Shown here piece after piece: positions 1 through 9,744 of a DNA stretch of 64,000 nucleotides. Position 1 is the stretch's first letter. Each line of letters starts with the position of its first letter. This stretch comes from Trigonopsis variabilis (lineage: Eukaryota > Ascomycota > Trigonopsidomycetes > Trigonopsidales > Trigonopsidaceae): the NCBI GenBank assembly GCA_003707065.3, contig PPXM03000010.1, forward strand, positions 186,001-250,000. The letters run 5' to 3'. The translations under genes and the position numbers were made by a program. A model generated the notes under the pieces. That model did not search any database. It had not been told where the DNA came from and saw only the letters and a list, made by a program, of their open reading frames with translations.

Positions 1-1008
1 GCATCTAGACGGCATGGATTCGAGGGTGATGGGCACCAATATCTTCAGAACCCGATCTGGTGGGCAGGGATGATCACAATGGTGATTGGCGAAGTTGCCA
101 ACTTCGCTGCCTACACCTTCGCGCCGGCGATTCTGGTTACTCCGCTCGGGGCGCTTAGTGTATTGATCGGGGCGGTTCTGGCGGCAGTTTTTCTCAAGGA
201 AGAACTGGGGATCCTAGGAAGGATCGGATGTGCGATCTGCTTGATCGGCTCGGTCATTATCATCTTGCATGCACCTGCCGACAAAGAAATCGATACCGTG
301 GACGAGATTCTCCAGTATGCCGTGCGGCCGGGCTTCTTACTCTACGTCGTCCTCGTCACCGGGTTCAGTCTGTTTATGATATACAAGATCGCGCCCAAAT
401 ATGGCCGCAAGACTCCGCTGGTCTATGTGTCGATCTGTTCATCGGTCGGATCGGTATCGGTCATGGCTATTAAGGCATTTGGAATAGCTCTCAAACTCAC
501 GTTTGCCGGCAACAATCAGCTCACTCACCCATCGACCTACCTCTTTGGCCTTGTTGTTGTCCTTTGCATCCTCGTTCAAATGAATTATTTCAATAAGGCA
601 CTTGACCAATTTGATACTTCTATCGTCAATCCCCTTTACTATGTCACCTTCACTACAGCTACCCTGGTTGCATCATTTATTCTCTTTCAAGGCTTCAACA
701 CAACCGAACCCTCGATGGCCATCTCATTGATTTGCGGTTTTCTCATCATTTTCGCTGGAGTTTACTTGCTCAACCTGGCTCGAATGGACCCTAACGGCAG
801 AGGACTCCTAAACTCCAAGGCATTGGAAGGAATGCCGTTGGAAAACGGAATTGCTTCATTCGAAACACGGCGATCGTTACAGTTGGGACGGTCATCTGGT
901 ACTCATCGACGGATAAATAGCCTGCGGGACGCGGATCTTTATGATATTGACGAAGAGGTTGGTCTGGATCGCTTAGACGTTTCAAGCGATGAGGAAAGTG
1001 AAAGATAG
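1..1008 (+). CDS. NIPA-type magnesium transporter (5' cut by window edge)
   Basis: Multi-pass membrane transporter of the NIPA (DUF803) family, proposed to carry Mg2+ across plasma or endosomal membranes. The reading frame is open from base 1 and continues upstream of the window; the first visible residues match the family just before the conserved GE-NF-AY-FAPA-LVTPLGALSVL block (GEVANFAAYTFAP and LVTPLGALSVLIGA). About 335 residues are visible, with about eight hydrophobic segments. The last roughly 80 residues are a hydrophilic, acidic, serine-rich cytosolic tail ending at the stop at 1006-1008. Only the N-terminal helix or two are missing. The next gene is convergent, with 110 bp between the ends. 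Family assignment is secure; the ion is inferred from the family. Confidence 0.9.
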   Translation, partial: ASRRHGFEGDGHQYLQNPIWWAGMITMVIGEVANFAAYTFAPAILVTPLGALSVLIGAVLAAVFLKEELGILGRIGCAICLIGSVIIILHAPADKEIDTVDEILQYAVRPGFLLYVVLVTGFSLFMIYKIAPKYGRKTPLVYVSICSSVGSVSVMAIKAFGIALKLTFAGNNQLTHPSTYLFGLVVVLCILVQMNYFNKALDQFDTSIVNPLYYVTFTTATLVASFILFQGFNTTEPSMAISLICGFLIIFAGVYLLNLARMDPNGRGLLNSKALEGMPLENGIASFETRRSLQLGRSSGTHRRINSLRDADLYDIDEEVGLDRLDVSSDEESER

Positions 1009-1118
1009 ATAGATATGGATATCAAATGAATAGACCAGCTTCTAGCTGTAGACACCGCGTCTTGATTAGGATGATCATACATTAGACGGTATGTACCTTA
1101 AGCATTAGCAATTGCTGT

Positions 1119-2147
1119 TTAGGCAAGGATAGGTCCCGAGGTGACGCGCAGTCGATCCCAATTGGCATCCATGGGGATTCGATCAACGCCTAGGCCACTT
1201 TCGGTTTCGATACCCGCAGTAAATAGCCCATGTAGAGTAATCTCGGGATAGCCTGACTCATCTTTCTCAAACTCAGCCGCTGGTGTCTTTTCGAGACAGA
1301 ATGCGGGGCCGTCAATCCCAATGTAGTCACTAGTACTTTTGGGCTCGGCGGGGGAGGGCTCATTGGCGGGTTGAACCCAGAATTCGACATGCATGCTATC
1401 TTTGATTTCCACTGGCTCCTTTAGAACAAGCATAGCTGACCGATGACCCCAAGACCCTCCTCCGGCGAGGACGCGATGGCGAGAATATGACTGGGAGAGG
1501 GGATCTATGAGTTTAGCGTAAACATGAACGATTCCTGAAGAAAGGTAGGGTGCGATTGCGTTCTGTAGAGCAGCCGATGCAGGTTTATTATTGATCGTTT
1601 TGAGCATATTAGAATGATGACTGGTTATAGTCAATTGAGGAGCTTTTAGCAAAGATAGTTGTGAAGAAAATGATAAAGACAGTGTCCCGAGATCTGCTTG
1701 TAGCTCAGCATGGGACCCAGACCATATCGATCCCTCTGGGGATCGATGGATAATTAATGCAGGAGAGGCTGTATAAAACAGAGTATTTGCTATAGGAAGA
1801 GATAGATCGTGATTGCTCAGCTTCAGCGATAGCAAACCTCGAGGTAAAGACCAATTTTCTATGGTCTTTCCTGGGCTTGGAGGAGTTAAATCAGGAGGGT
1901 TCAACATAGGGAAGAATTTAGATCGAGCTGGGTAGCGGAGGATGGATAATGCCTGATGAGAAGTAGCAATCGAATCAACAAATGTGATTGTGAGAGCATG
2001 TCTAAACTGTATAGACTCTGTGATGTCAAGAAGACTGGAGGCAAGAGGAGCGGTAGCTAGGACTAAAGCATCCTGATTTCCGAGGATGCTTTTCAGGAAG
2101 TTTCTAGAAAGAGAAGGACGGAGGACCGTAGTAGCAGAAAACGACAT
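1119..2147 (-). CDS. Conserved fungal protein of unknown function (GGG-W-G family)
   Basis: Predicted protein of 342 residues in one exon. I chose the ATG at 2147 because the frame above it has only a non-ATG start. Segments that I recall as conserved in ascomycete hypothetical proteins are visible: a mid-protein IPLANTLFYT-like stretch after a poorly conserved N-terminal half, and an AGGGSWGHRSAMLVL motif in the C-terminal third. No catalytic motif, signal peptide or clear membrane segment is evident. FIST-like domains were considered but not confirmed. It is convergent with the NIPA gene and lies head to tail after the ubiquitin gene, with 336 bp between. Function unknown. Confidence 0.7.
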   Translation of the reverse strand: MSFSATTVLRPSLSRNFLKSILGNQDALVLATAPLASSLLDITESIQFRHALTITFVDSIATSHQALSILRYPARSKFFPMLNPPDLTPPSPGKTIENWSLPRGLLSLKLSNHDLSLPIANTLFYTASPALIIHRSPEGSIWSGSHAELQADLGTLSLSFSSQLSLLKAPQLTITSHHSNMLKTINNKPASAALQNAIAPYLSSGIVHVYAKLIDPLSQSYSRHRVLAGGGSWGHRSAMLVLKEPVEIKDSMHVEFWVQPANEPSPAEPKSTSDYIGIDGPAFCLEKTPAAEFEKDESGYPEITLHGLFTAGIETESGLGVDRIPMDANWDRLRVTSGPILA

Positions 2148-2483
2148 GAGAGTAAGATGTGAGGGCGAGTAAGAAACACAGATCGGTGGGAGACATGGGA
2201 AACTAGAAAGTGCACACAAAGCAAGGATTCACTTTTATTATCCAACTTAAGCTAGAGATATTATCAGTTCGTTATTCATACCTATAGAAATTTCACACTC
2301 TACTTTTAACAAGAAACAGTTTACAAATTTGTCAGAGGCGACAAACGACTCAAATACGATCGATGATCATAAAGCTCTCCTTCCATTCAGAGAGTATTTT
2401 ATTTAAATGTACATACAACAAGCTCCAATAGAAGCGCTGTTATATCCCAACGACCATGACTCAACCGCAGAATAGATACCTTT
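2148..2483. other. Intergenic, 336 bp
   Basis: Promoter side of the unknown gene and 3' flank of the ubiquitin-eL40 gene. AT-rich, with no gene-like frame or repeat seen. Confidence 0.5.
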
Positions 2484-2912
<429 letters not shown>

Positions 2913-2976
2913 GTCGTTGTGATCGTCAAATGGATCTGTTGCAACTAAGCGTCTATACGGTTCCAGCCGTCACAGT

Positions 2977-2982
2977 CACGTG
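2977..2982. promoter_or_regulatory. CACGTG site upstream of ubiquitin-eL40
   Basis: GTCACGTG lies 65 bp upstream of the start codon at 2912. It matches the Cbf1/bHLH core site and recurs in several other promoters of this window. Function is inferred. Confidence 0.45.
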
Positions 2983-3195
2983 TAAGGGCCAACACTCTAG
3001 AACCCTCATCATCCCAGCAGGATACTTATTGAGTCAATTCTCGCTAGGCCGTCAGAATTGACATTCGGAATATTGGACAACCTGTCGAATATGACTAAAT
3101 GTAGACGCTGTGGAATGTTTATATTGCTTACTTCTCTCATGAAACGGGATAAAATTATCTAAAAAAGCTCAACTATTGTACAGAAAATGGTGGGT

Positions 3196-4752
3196 TTATG
3201 GAGGAGTCTTCATTGGGACGAGGGTAGTATCTTTCATTTTCTTGAGTCGCCGTTCGTACAGAAGAACGACGTGGCGGAGATCCGATGGCTTTACTGCGAT
3301 AAGCTGACCTAAAGCGTCGAAAAGCAGGTGCAAGCTTGGTGGAAGGTCTGCTGATGAGCTGTAAATCGGATATCTACCACCAGGGAGCAAGGCGGCTGTG
3401 CCTGGCTTTCGAAGCCCAATAAAGATCTTATTCATGTCACACGTCAGCGATTGAGAACTTTCAATTGATGCACTAGATTCTTGGATAGGAAAGAGACGAA
3501 GCATTCGCTGATAAGATTTGGGTCTAGATTGGTCGGGGATGATCCAGGTGGCCTGAAACCAGTCCAAATAGCCATCAATTTCATCAGGCTCCCATGAACT
3601 CAAATCACTGATATCGATGTCTAAAGCAGTCTTAGAAGTCCTCCGTAAATGACGAGACCAGCGAGGCCAGTCCACCTCGATCGCTGAAGGGTCAACACTG
3701 TAATTCTGGCGTTCTTGGTCAAATGATAGAGTCAATTTACACACAATGACTAGTAAAGCAGCTAGCTGCACTTCGGGCCAGTGAGAAGCGGATATTGTAG
3801 GCATCTCGAATGGATATTCAAGGGAGACTTCAAGTAACGTTGCGAGCTCTCTGATTCCTAAAAATATTTCTGGACTTAACCCGAGATGGAGGAATAAATG
3901 TAGCAGTAGTGGAGGGGCCAGCAACTTGGGAGCTCTGATATGGATGAGATTAAGCATCTTCTCACACGCCGCATGAAGCATTCCTGGCCGAGGACTGTTT
4001 CTTGGTTCTAAGGCACCCCAGATAGTTGGATTTAGATGTTGTTTCATTTCCAACGGTAGCAGCCGGGATGCATTCATATAAGGAAAGTCGCAAGACTCAA
4101 TCCATGTGTTTATATGTGTGATGAAAATAGGATATCGAATAATATAGCAGCCCAAACAACATATAGCGGCGCTGACGATAAACGAGACTCTCGGTGCTTT
4201 GGACCGCTTTATAAAGGGTTGTTCTGTCATAGTCAAGTCATCGTCAGAAAAGGCATCATCGGTATCATACAGCTCAGGGTCGCTTAAAAGGCCAGGACTA
4301 GAGGACTCTTCGTCGTGATGACTGCGTTCAACCTCAACCTCAACAGGTTGCTCAACATTTATAAACGAGTCCAAATTCCTCGATCGCAAATAACGTCCCC
4401 ATAAGTCTTTACATATATTCTCAATATACTCCGGGCACCCTTTGGAGCGAAGGAAGACTATCTGATGACGGATAATCAGTTGAATCGCTTGAAGATATAG
4501 ACCTAAGGCTCGACGCCCGTAAAAAATCTTTGATTCCTCGAAGTTTGAAGCAATGGCTACATTAGTTCTGATATCGATTCTTCTTCCGGCGGCTGTGTAA
4601 TCGTCATCATCATGTCCGTATTCCAAGCTCTGCTGCCAATGGCCATTACTGCAATATTTCAACCCATCGACAATATGATAAAGAGCCGATGGGCAGTTAT
4701 CAACTCCGCATCTAGATCCACGAAACCATTCACTCGTTTGGGATTGAAACAT
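3196..4752 (-). CDS. RRN7: RNA polymerase I initiation factor Rrn7/TAF1B
   Basis: Single-exon gene for 518 residues. The N-terminus carries a zinc ribbon (Cys15, Cys20, Cys34, His38; RCGVDNCPSALYH then YCSNGH), the signature of Rrn7/TAF1B. These proteins belong to the Pol I core factor and take the TFIIB-like role at rDNA promoters in the nucleolus. The following cyclin-like region includes GRRALGLYLQAIQLIIRHQ and a hydrophobic core around residues 190-330. An acidic low-complexity stretch sits near residues 140-175. Length is normal for fungal Rrn7. Downstream of the eIF5A gene on the same strand, 205 bp apart. Confidence 0.88.
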   Translation of the reverse strand: MFQSQTSEWFRGSRCGVDNCPSALYHIVDGLKYCSNGHWQQSLEYGHDDDDYTAAGRRIDIRTNVAIASNFEESKIFYGRRALGLYLQAIQLIIRHQIVFLRSKGCPEYIENICKDLWGRYLRSRNLDSFINVEQPVEVEVERSHHDEESSSPGLLSDPELYDTDDAFSDDDLTMTEQPFIKRSKAPRVSFIVSAAICCLGCYIIRYPIFITHINTWIESCDFPYMNASRLLPLEMKQHLNPTIWGALEPRNSPRPGMLHAACEKMLNLIHIRAPKLLAPPLLLHLFLHLGLSPEIFLGIRELATLLEVSLEYPFEMPTISASHWPEVQLAALLVIVCKLTLSFDQERQNYSVDPSAIEVDWPRWSRHLRRTSKTALDIDISDLSSWEPDEIDGYLDWFQATWIIPDQSRPKSYQRMLRLFPIQESSASIESSQSLTCDMNKIFIGLRKPGTAALLPGGRYPIYSSSADLPPSLHLLFDALGQLIAVKPSDLRHVVLLYERRLKKMKDTTLVPMKTPP

Positions 4753-4957
4753 TCATCCGCTCGGGTGTCCGAGGTAGTCAGTCCGCAGTGACGCTGTAAC
4801 GTATCTGACTAAAGATGAGGGAACTGGTGGTTGTATGTTACCCAAAATGGTTTGAACATAGTCTAAGTAAGCTACGAAAGTAAGACTAATTTACAGAACA
4901 CTTTTATTTAGCATCTGGCATCTTATACAATCGAACAACATGCAGAAAAGAAAGCTC

Positions 4958-5545
4958 TTAGGCGGAGCCCTTGGGAGCTTCCTTGTAACTGACACAAGCC
5001 TCCTCACCCATAGCAGAGAGAATAGACACAATGAGATCTTTGCCCTCATCGAATTCAGCCTGAAGTTTCTCACCGAGTTCGCCTTCCGGGAGACGAACGT
5101 CATCCTTGGTAGTACCGTCGTTAGTCATAAGGTTGAGGTAACCATCGTCGATATCAATGAGTTGATATTCAGAACGGTGGACGTTGGGGACATCCATATT
5201 ATGAGTGGAAGGAGAAAGGTCTTCCATCTTCTTGTTGGTGAAGATATCAAGAGCGACCAGATGGACCTTGGCATGACCGTGTTTACCAGTCTTGGAAGTG
5301 GACATTTCGACAATCTTGCAAGGACGGCCTTTGATGACAACATGTCCATTCTTTCGCAAGGCAGAACATTGCATGGGATAGGTGAGCGAAGCTCCAGCAG
5401 AGACAGATTCAAATGTGTGGTTCTAATCAGTTAGTCTTTCTTGTTTTGGTAGAGGTAAAAGGTTAGATCAAGTGTCATTTTTCTGCCTGACTTTTACCTT
5501 GACCTCTAACTTTATCTTTCGGACACTTACATCCTCCTCAGACAT
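4958..5545 (-). CDS. Translation factor eIF5A
   Basis: Exons complement(4958..5422, 5531..5545); 159 residues starting [15 protein letters not shown]. eIF5A binds stalled ribosomes, promotes peptide-bond formation at polyproline and helps termination. The hypusine loop [12 protein letters not shown] is intact, with the modified lysine at residue 52. The first exon encodes only MSEED and is followed by a 108-nt intron, much longer than most introns here. The N-terminal SH3-like and C-terminal OB folds are complete and of standard length. A CACGTG site lies 105 bp upstream of the ATG. Secure identification. Confidence 0.97.
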
Positions 5546-5649
5546 GTTGACTATAAATTTATCACAAAGGGAAGAAAAGAAAAATTTTTAGACCTAATAG
5601 GGGAAGCAACTGAAAAAAAGGTTGTCATGACAACCTAGTGGGGTTCAGT

Positions 5650-5655
5650 CACGTG
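5650..5655. promoter_or_regulatory. CACGTG site upstream of eIF5A
   Basis: GTCACGTG about 105 bp upstream of the eIF5A start; the same core is found before ubiquitin-eL40, ERG5 and SF3B3. Confidence 0.4.
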
Positions 5656-5892
5656 CCCTAATCTATGAAGACACTGGCGACTCTATAGAACAAGCACTTG
5701 TAGGATAGGTTCATTATAAAAACATCAATCATACCTATCACTTCCGCAATTGTTTTGCTGCTTTCTAATCTCTGTTGGGTTGAGTTTGACGCACTTATAG
5801 AATCCCGCTCTTGATATCCTCTAAAGTGTCTGCAGCCCTAATTACGTCATCTCGATCGTTATATCACCTGCTATTTCGTTGCGATTCTAACG

Positions 5893-6102
5893 ATGGACAA
5901 CACAAGTCCAACCATGCAGATTAAACTGCCGTGGCGTCCAGTTATTCAGAGGCGGTTTAAACATAGTTGTGAAGTTTTGGCTGACACAATGTCTTTTATT
6001 GTCAGAGGATGGCCGCCATTACTACGGCTGCCTCTCTATCATAGGCTTCGAGTAGGTAAACGACGAGCCATGAAAACAGGGTTTCGTGCTCTCCCTTCGT
6101 GA
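5893..6102 (+). CDS. Small ORF of 69 codons, doubtful
   Basis: An ATG-started frame, rich in Arg and Pro, lies in the 850-bp gap between eIF5A and the solo LTR. A TATAAAA-like element is found about 180 bp upstream. I recognise no domain, and it may be chance or one exon of an unseen gene. The rest of 5546-6398 shows nothing clear. Confidence 0.15.
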   Translation: MDNTSPTMQIKLPWRPVIQRRFKHSCEVLADTMSFIVRGWPPLLRLPLYHRLRVGKRRAMKTGFRALPS

Positions 6103-6398
6103 TTGCCCCTTAGATTTCTCTTTTGGGTGAGGATTAAATGGTCATAATGTGCATCTTTCTGCTATAGTTGTAAACGGGTTTTAGAGTCATGGGATTGCGT
6201 TTAGGAAGGCTTACCATCGCGTGAATCCTAACTGGTCTCCTATGATGAAGAAAACTAGATCTTCACGTAATTCCAACAGCAAGGCTCTTAGTTATCTATA
6301 AACCACGCCTAACTAAGATAAATATTACAGACTTGATTTAGAAATCTATCGCCTCGCTGATTGTAGTGCTCAATTTAGTGTTGTTCTCTTGGTGTAGT

Positions 6399-6640
6399 TA
6401 TTACGAATCAGTCGTAACGGTTCCAGCTGACCGGCCAACTGTCAAGGATGGCACTACGATTGGAGATCAGGTCATTCTTTAGAGATCAGACCATTAATCG
6501 GATCAGTAATCATTAATCAGGCCACTTTGAATATGACCTGATCCATTATCGTGTCTATATAAGCGAGTATACTTAGACTAGTAAGATAACTTTCTTTTGA
6601 ATTACATCCGCTGGTAGCAACCGCTGTAGAGATTGTTACA
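6399..6640 (+). mobile_element. Solo LTR of an LTR retrotransposon (copy 1)
   Basis: A 242-bp element flanked by a perfect 5-bp target duplication, GTAGT at 6394-6398 and 6641-6645. It shares most of its length with the copy at 26903-27158, including the start region (TTACGAATCAGTCG), a central GATCAGGTCATTC block, a TCTATATAA promoter-like box and the end TGTAGAGATTGTTACA. No internal region or second LTR is present, so it is a fossil left by LTR-LTR recombination. The intact duplication suggests moderate age. It ends 77 bp before the VPS52 start codon in the same orientation, so its TATA box could supply that gene's transcription start. The superfamily is not decided by an LTR alone. Confidence 0.85.
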
Positions 6641-6717
6641 GTAGTCGGCTTGTCGCTACGGAAGCAGCAGAGCACTGAAACAAGACAAGTCTCTTGATAT
6701 CAAAGGAGTCTAAACGT

Positions 6718-8361
6718 ATGACCTTGAATACTAGGCCGGAGGAGATTATACACTCTATAACAAAATGGGAACCAGAAAAACTGATAGAAACTAGAGGGGA
6801 CGTTGCTATTGAGGATTTAAATGAAGAAGCTGTGAGCTTGATCCAAGAATCCTTCTCCCGTGAGCAGTATCTAGAATCAAGCGAGAAACTAGATAAGATA
6901 CATGAATCAATCTATAGATCTAACGCTGTTTTTCAAGAAATAGGAACCTTTCTTGGCCAATTTGGAACAAAATTAAGCAACCTCACCAGTCATATATCTG
7001 ATCTTCACTCCCGGTCGCAACTTCTTGACAGAAGGATAAACGCATTGTCGAAGATTGACAACGCTTTGTCACCTTTGATCAGTGAGTTTGTTGTTTCTCC
7101 TGCAATAATTCAAACCCTCATTGACACCGATCTTTCTGCTCACTGGATAGATGCGTTAAAACGCATTGAAGGACAACATATGTTGGTCAAGAAATATTTG
7201 GAAGACCATCATGATTCAGAGCTAGCTAAAGAATCGTTGGATCTATTAAATTCAATTATAGATCTCGCAATAGAGAGAATTAGAGATTTTTTCGTTAAAC
7301 GGATCAAAACCATCAGGGCTGGGATTAACTCACAACAAGTACAAGCGCAGCTAATTCAATTTAAAGAAATTCTTCCCTTTTTGGCGAACTTCTCGCCAGA
7401 ATTGTTGAAAGGTCTGTGTCAGGCTTATCTTTACACCATGCGTTGGTATTATGTGAGCCATTTCAAAGCATTTGCTCGAACATTGCAATCCTTTCGAATA
7501 GCCAGTGTCGCAGAGGGGTTTATACTCGGTGATGATGACTCGAAGCACCCTTTAGTGGTCGACAGTCGGCAACGAACTTTTGTAGGTGACGCTCTCTCAT
7601 TAGGTTCACGAGCCGATATCTTGAATAAAACTGAGCCTTGTATTTTGGACCGTCATGCCGACCGAGGTGCTATTTGGCTTGAAGATGTGTTGCAGAGTTT
7701 TAATATCGCCTTACTCGACAATCTCACTTCTGATTACGACTTTATGAGTAGTTTCTTTGGTGAGGGGCATTCGAAAATGATGACAGATATCTGGGCTCCT
7801 TCTTTTCGGCTCACTGAATCATTTACTCGTCAACTAGCCGAGCAGACATTTGATGGACTGGGCATACTTCTCTCTATACGGCTTCTTCAACGAGTTGAAG
7901 ATAGCGTGGATACTAATATTTCTCCCATCATCTCACCCTGTCTGAATACCCAAACGATGATACTCTGGCCTAGGCTGCAGGAGATCCTTGATGCCCAGTG
8001 CTCTGCCTTACGGCGGGCTACAATGCATAGTGGCTCCATGAGTCGTGCCTTAGTTGATAGTGGAGCTCCTCATCCTGTAGCCCAAAATTTTGCGCGATTC
8101 GTTGATGCAATAGCTGGTACTGGCCCTGGAAGAGAAGGGGAGCCGTTAAAGCGAAGCGTGCTACGGCTTCGAGATGCTTTTGAAGCGTTCTTGACCAAAC
8201 TCAGCGCTCAGGCCCAAGGAAGAAAAAGAGAGACATTTCTAAGTAATAATTATCAGTTAGTTAGCACCATCCTTGGCGACGGTGAAGGGACATTAGCCCT
8301 GGAAGAGAGGGAACATTTTGAGGAGTTGGCTAAAGCTTATCGATTCCAGCGTGCGCGATAA
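6718..8361 (+). CDS. VPS52: GARP/EARP tethering subunit Vps52
   Basis: Predicted 547 residues from the ATG at 6718. Vps52 is a core subunit of the Golgi-associated retrograde protein complex that tethers endosome-derived vesicles at the trans-Golgi. The N-terminal half shows the family coiled coil (YLESSEKLDKI..., SNLTSHISDLHSRSQ, LLDRRI). The middle shows YYVSHFKAFARTLQ and the C-terminal part the QNFARFVDAI and KRETFLSNNYQLV signatures. The frame then stops at 8361, while homologues continue for about 100 more residues. From 8342 the +1 frame reads DSSVRDKLSKAF, which fits the family's next segment, and stays open to 8524. The end is therefore either frameshifted, misassembled or truly shortened. 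No short intron restores a convincing end. The gene lies directly behind a solo LTR. Confidence 0.88.
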   Translation: MTLNTRPEEIIHSITKWEPEKLIETRGDVAIEDLNEEAVSLIQESFSREQYLESSEKLDKIHESIYRSNAVFQEIGTFLGQFGTKLSNLTSHISDLHSRSQLLDRRINALSKIDNALSPLISEFVVSPAIIQTLIDTDLSAHWIDALKRIEGQHMLVKKYLEDHHDSELAKESLDLLNSIIDLAIERIRDFFVKRIKTIRAGINSQQVQAQLIQFKEILPFLANFSPELLKGLCQAYLYTMRWYYVSHFKAFARTLQSFRIASVAEGFILGDDDSKHPLVVDSRQRTFVGDALSLGSRADILNKTEPCILDRHADRGAIWLEDVLQSFNIALLDNLTSDYDFMSSFFGEGHSKMMTDIWAPSFRLTESFTRQLAEQTFDGLGILLSIRLLQRVEDSVDTNISPIISPCLNTQTMILWPRLQEILDAQCSALRRATMHSGSMSRALVDSGAPHPVAQNFARFVDAIAGTGPGREGEPLKRSVLRLRDAFEAFLTKLSAQAQGRKRETFLSNNYQLVSTILGDGEGTLALEEREHFEELAKAYRFQRAR

Positions 8362-8539
8362 ACTGTCAAAAGCTTTCTCCGCTAGAGAGAAACTTGGCTA
8401 TATGCAGTTCAAGAGCTACAATCACAAGCAAAGGAGAATTAAAATACAGATAGCTAGACCGAAACGAATAAGAGTACATCGCCTAGACAAAATAATTTAC
8501 ACCAGTCAAGGTTTAATGAACTAGAGTCTGGAAATTGGA

Positions 8540-9493
8540 TTAGGCCAAGGCAGCTCGATAAAGAGATAAGAGAATAAAGGTGACCGAGACTGCAAGGGGA
8601 ATATTTCCCAGAGTTAGCCGAAGAATCAGGGCCTGATCAGAAAAGATCGAAGATTCGGTGTATTCGGTAGAGACGGCCAGGTAGCTGAGAGTCAATCGAC
8701 TGAGCGAGAAGATCAACGGGTCGAATCTGAGAGCCGCCTTTTTTTTTTTGAGAGTAAAATTGACAAAATAGCAAATAGTCAAAGGAAAAAAGGCCAAAAC
8801 AGATGAGAAAACCAGTAGAGGTGCCCAAAAAGCGTGAAAAGAAAGAAGCAAAGACGGTTCAATTGCAATCACATAAGAATAGACGGTCTTCTTAATTATA
8901 GGGATGAATAGATAAGAATACTAGATGAATATTAAATTGCTGCGACGCCCACTATTACATACGACGATCTTTGCTCTCAACAGAGCCGAGGCTATATAGA
9001 GAAATTCCAACGTAACCGTTGCCGACAGGAGTGTCCAAATGTCACTAAGGCTGTGTCTAACGTCGTCAAGAGTAGCTTCCACATGATGTGGTAGTTCTCC
9101 AAACCATTCCACAAGGACTTCTTGCACATCCCCGATCTTAGACGACATGGAATTGGTCTCAATTGTTGGCGATGGAGATTGAGACCGGGAAGAGCCAGCA
9201 CTAGAAGATTTAGACTTGAACAATTAATTAGGTTTTATTCACATTTTAGGACTATGACGACGCCTGGACCGAGGAGTTGACAGAGTCAGATAATATTCCG
9301 CAAAGCGCGAGTCGTTGTGGTAAGTGTCATAGTTGGAATCGAGATGAGATGAGATTCGCGCTTCCAAGTCACCCTTTAAACCATTTGTACTGCAAAATTA
9401 ACATCATCTCTCAATAAGACTTTCGTACTCGAGATCAAGTTCATTGGCGAGACTGATTAATTCTGTTTTCTTGAGATGGCTGAGCTTGCTCAT
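8540..9493 (-). CDS. SAP-like domain protein with C-terminal membrane segments
   Basis: Four exons, complement(8540..8920, 8963..9200, 9243..9389, 9429..9493), with introns of 42, 42 and 39 nt; all phases fit, giving 276 residues. The start MSKLSHLKKTELISLA and the following GLKGDLEARISSHLD form a SAP-like helix-extended-helix at residues 1-37. FAEYYLTLSTPRS and a Ser-rich linker follow, then four hydrophobic segments in the C-terminal half (around LLSATVTLEFLYIASALL, YSYLFIPIIKKTVYSYVI, APLLVFSSVLAFFPLTICY and IPLAVSVTFILLSLY). This order matches a fungal family I recall only as hypothetical. Its role is unknown; a membrane protein that also contacts nucleic acid is possible but inferred. 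Convergent with VPS52. Confidence 0.8.
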
Positions 9494-9744
9494 GACAGTG
9501 TAAACAAGAGCCGTTACGGCCTGGGGTTGGGAGTGACAAATGCTGACGGCGCAGGTGTCAACCAGCAATGCAATCGCTCTTTCTAATTTCCTACACCAAA
9601 ATTTCGAGTCTGTCATTCGTCGTATGGACGTTCTCCGCCAAAACATCACCGGAAACATCAAACAAACCGTGGAGTGATAGATATTACTGGAGAGCTTTTC
9701 ATTTATTGTAGCAACAGCGTTTTCTTATAAAATACAAAACATCT

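Noticed and set aside
4940-5434. Plus-strand frame of 164 codons over eIF5A
   Set aside because: Exact antisense shadow of the conserved eIF5A coding exon.
8350-8384. Possible 35-nt intron at the end of VPS52
   Set aside because: GT and AG borders exist, but the joined sequence does not resemble the Vps52 C-terminus and lacks a good branch site.
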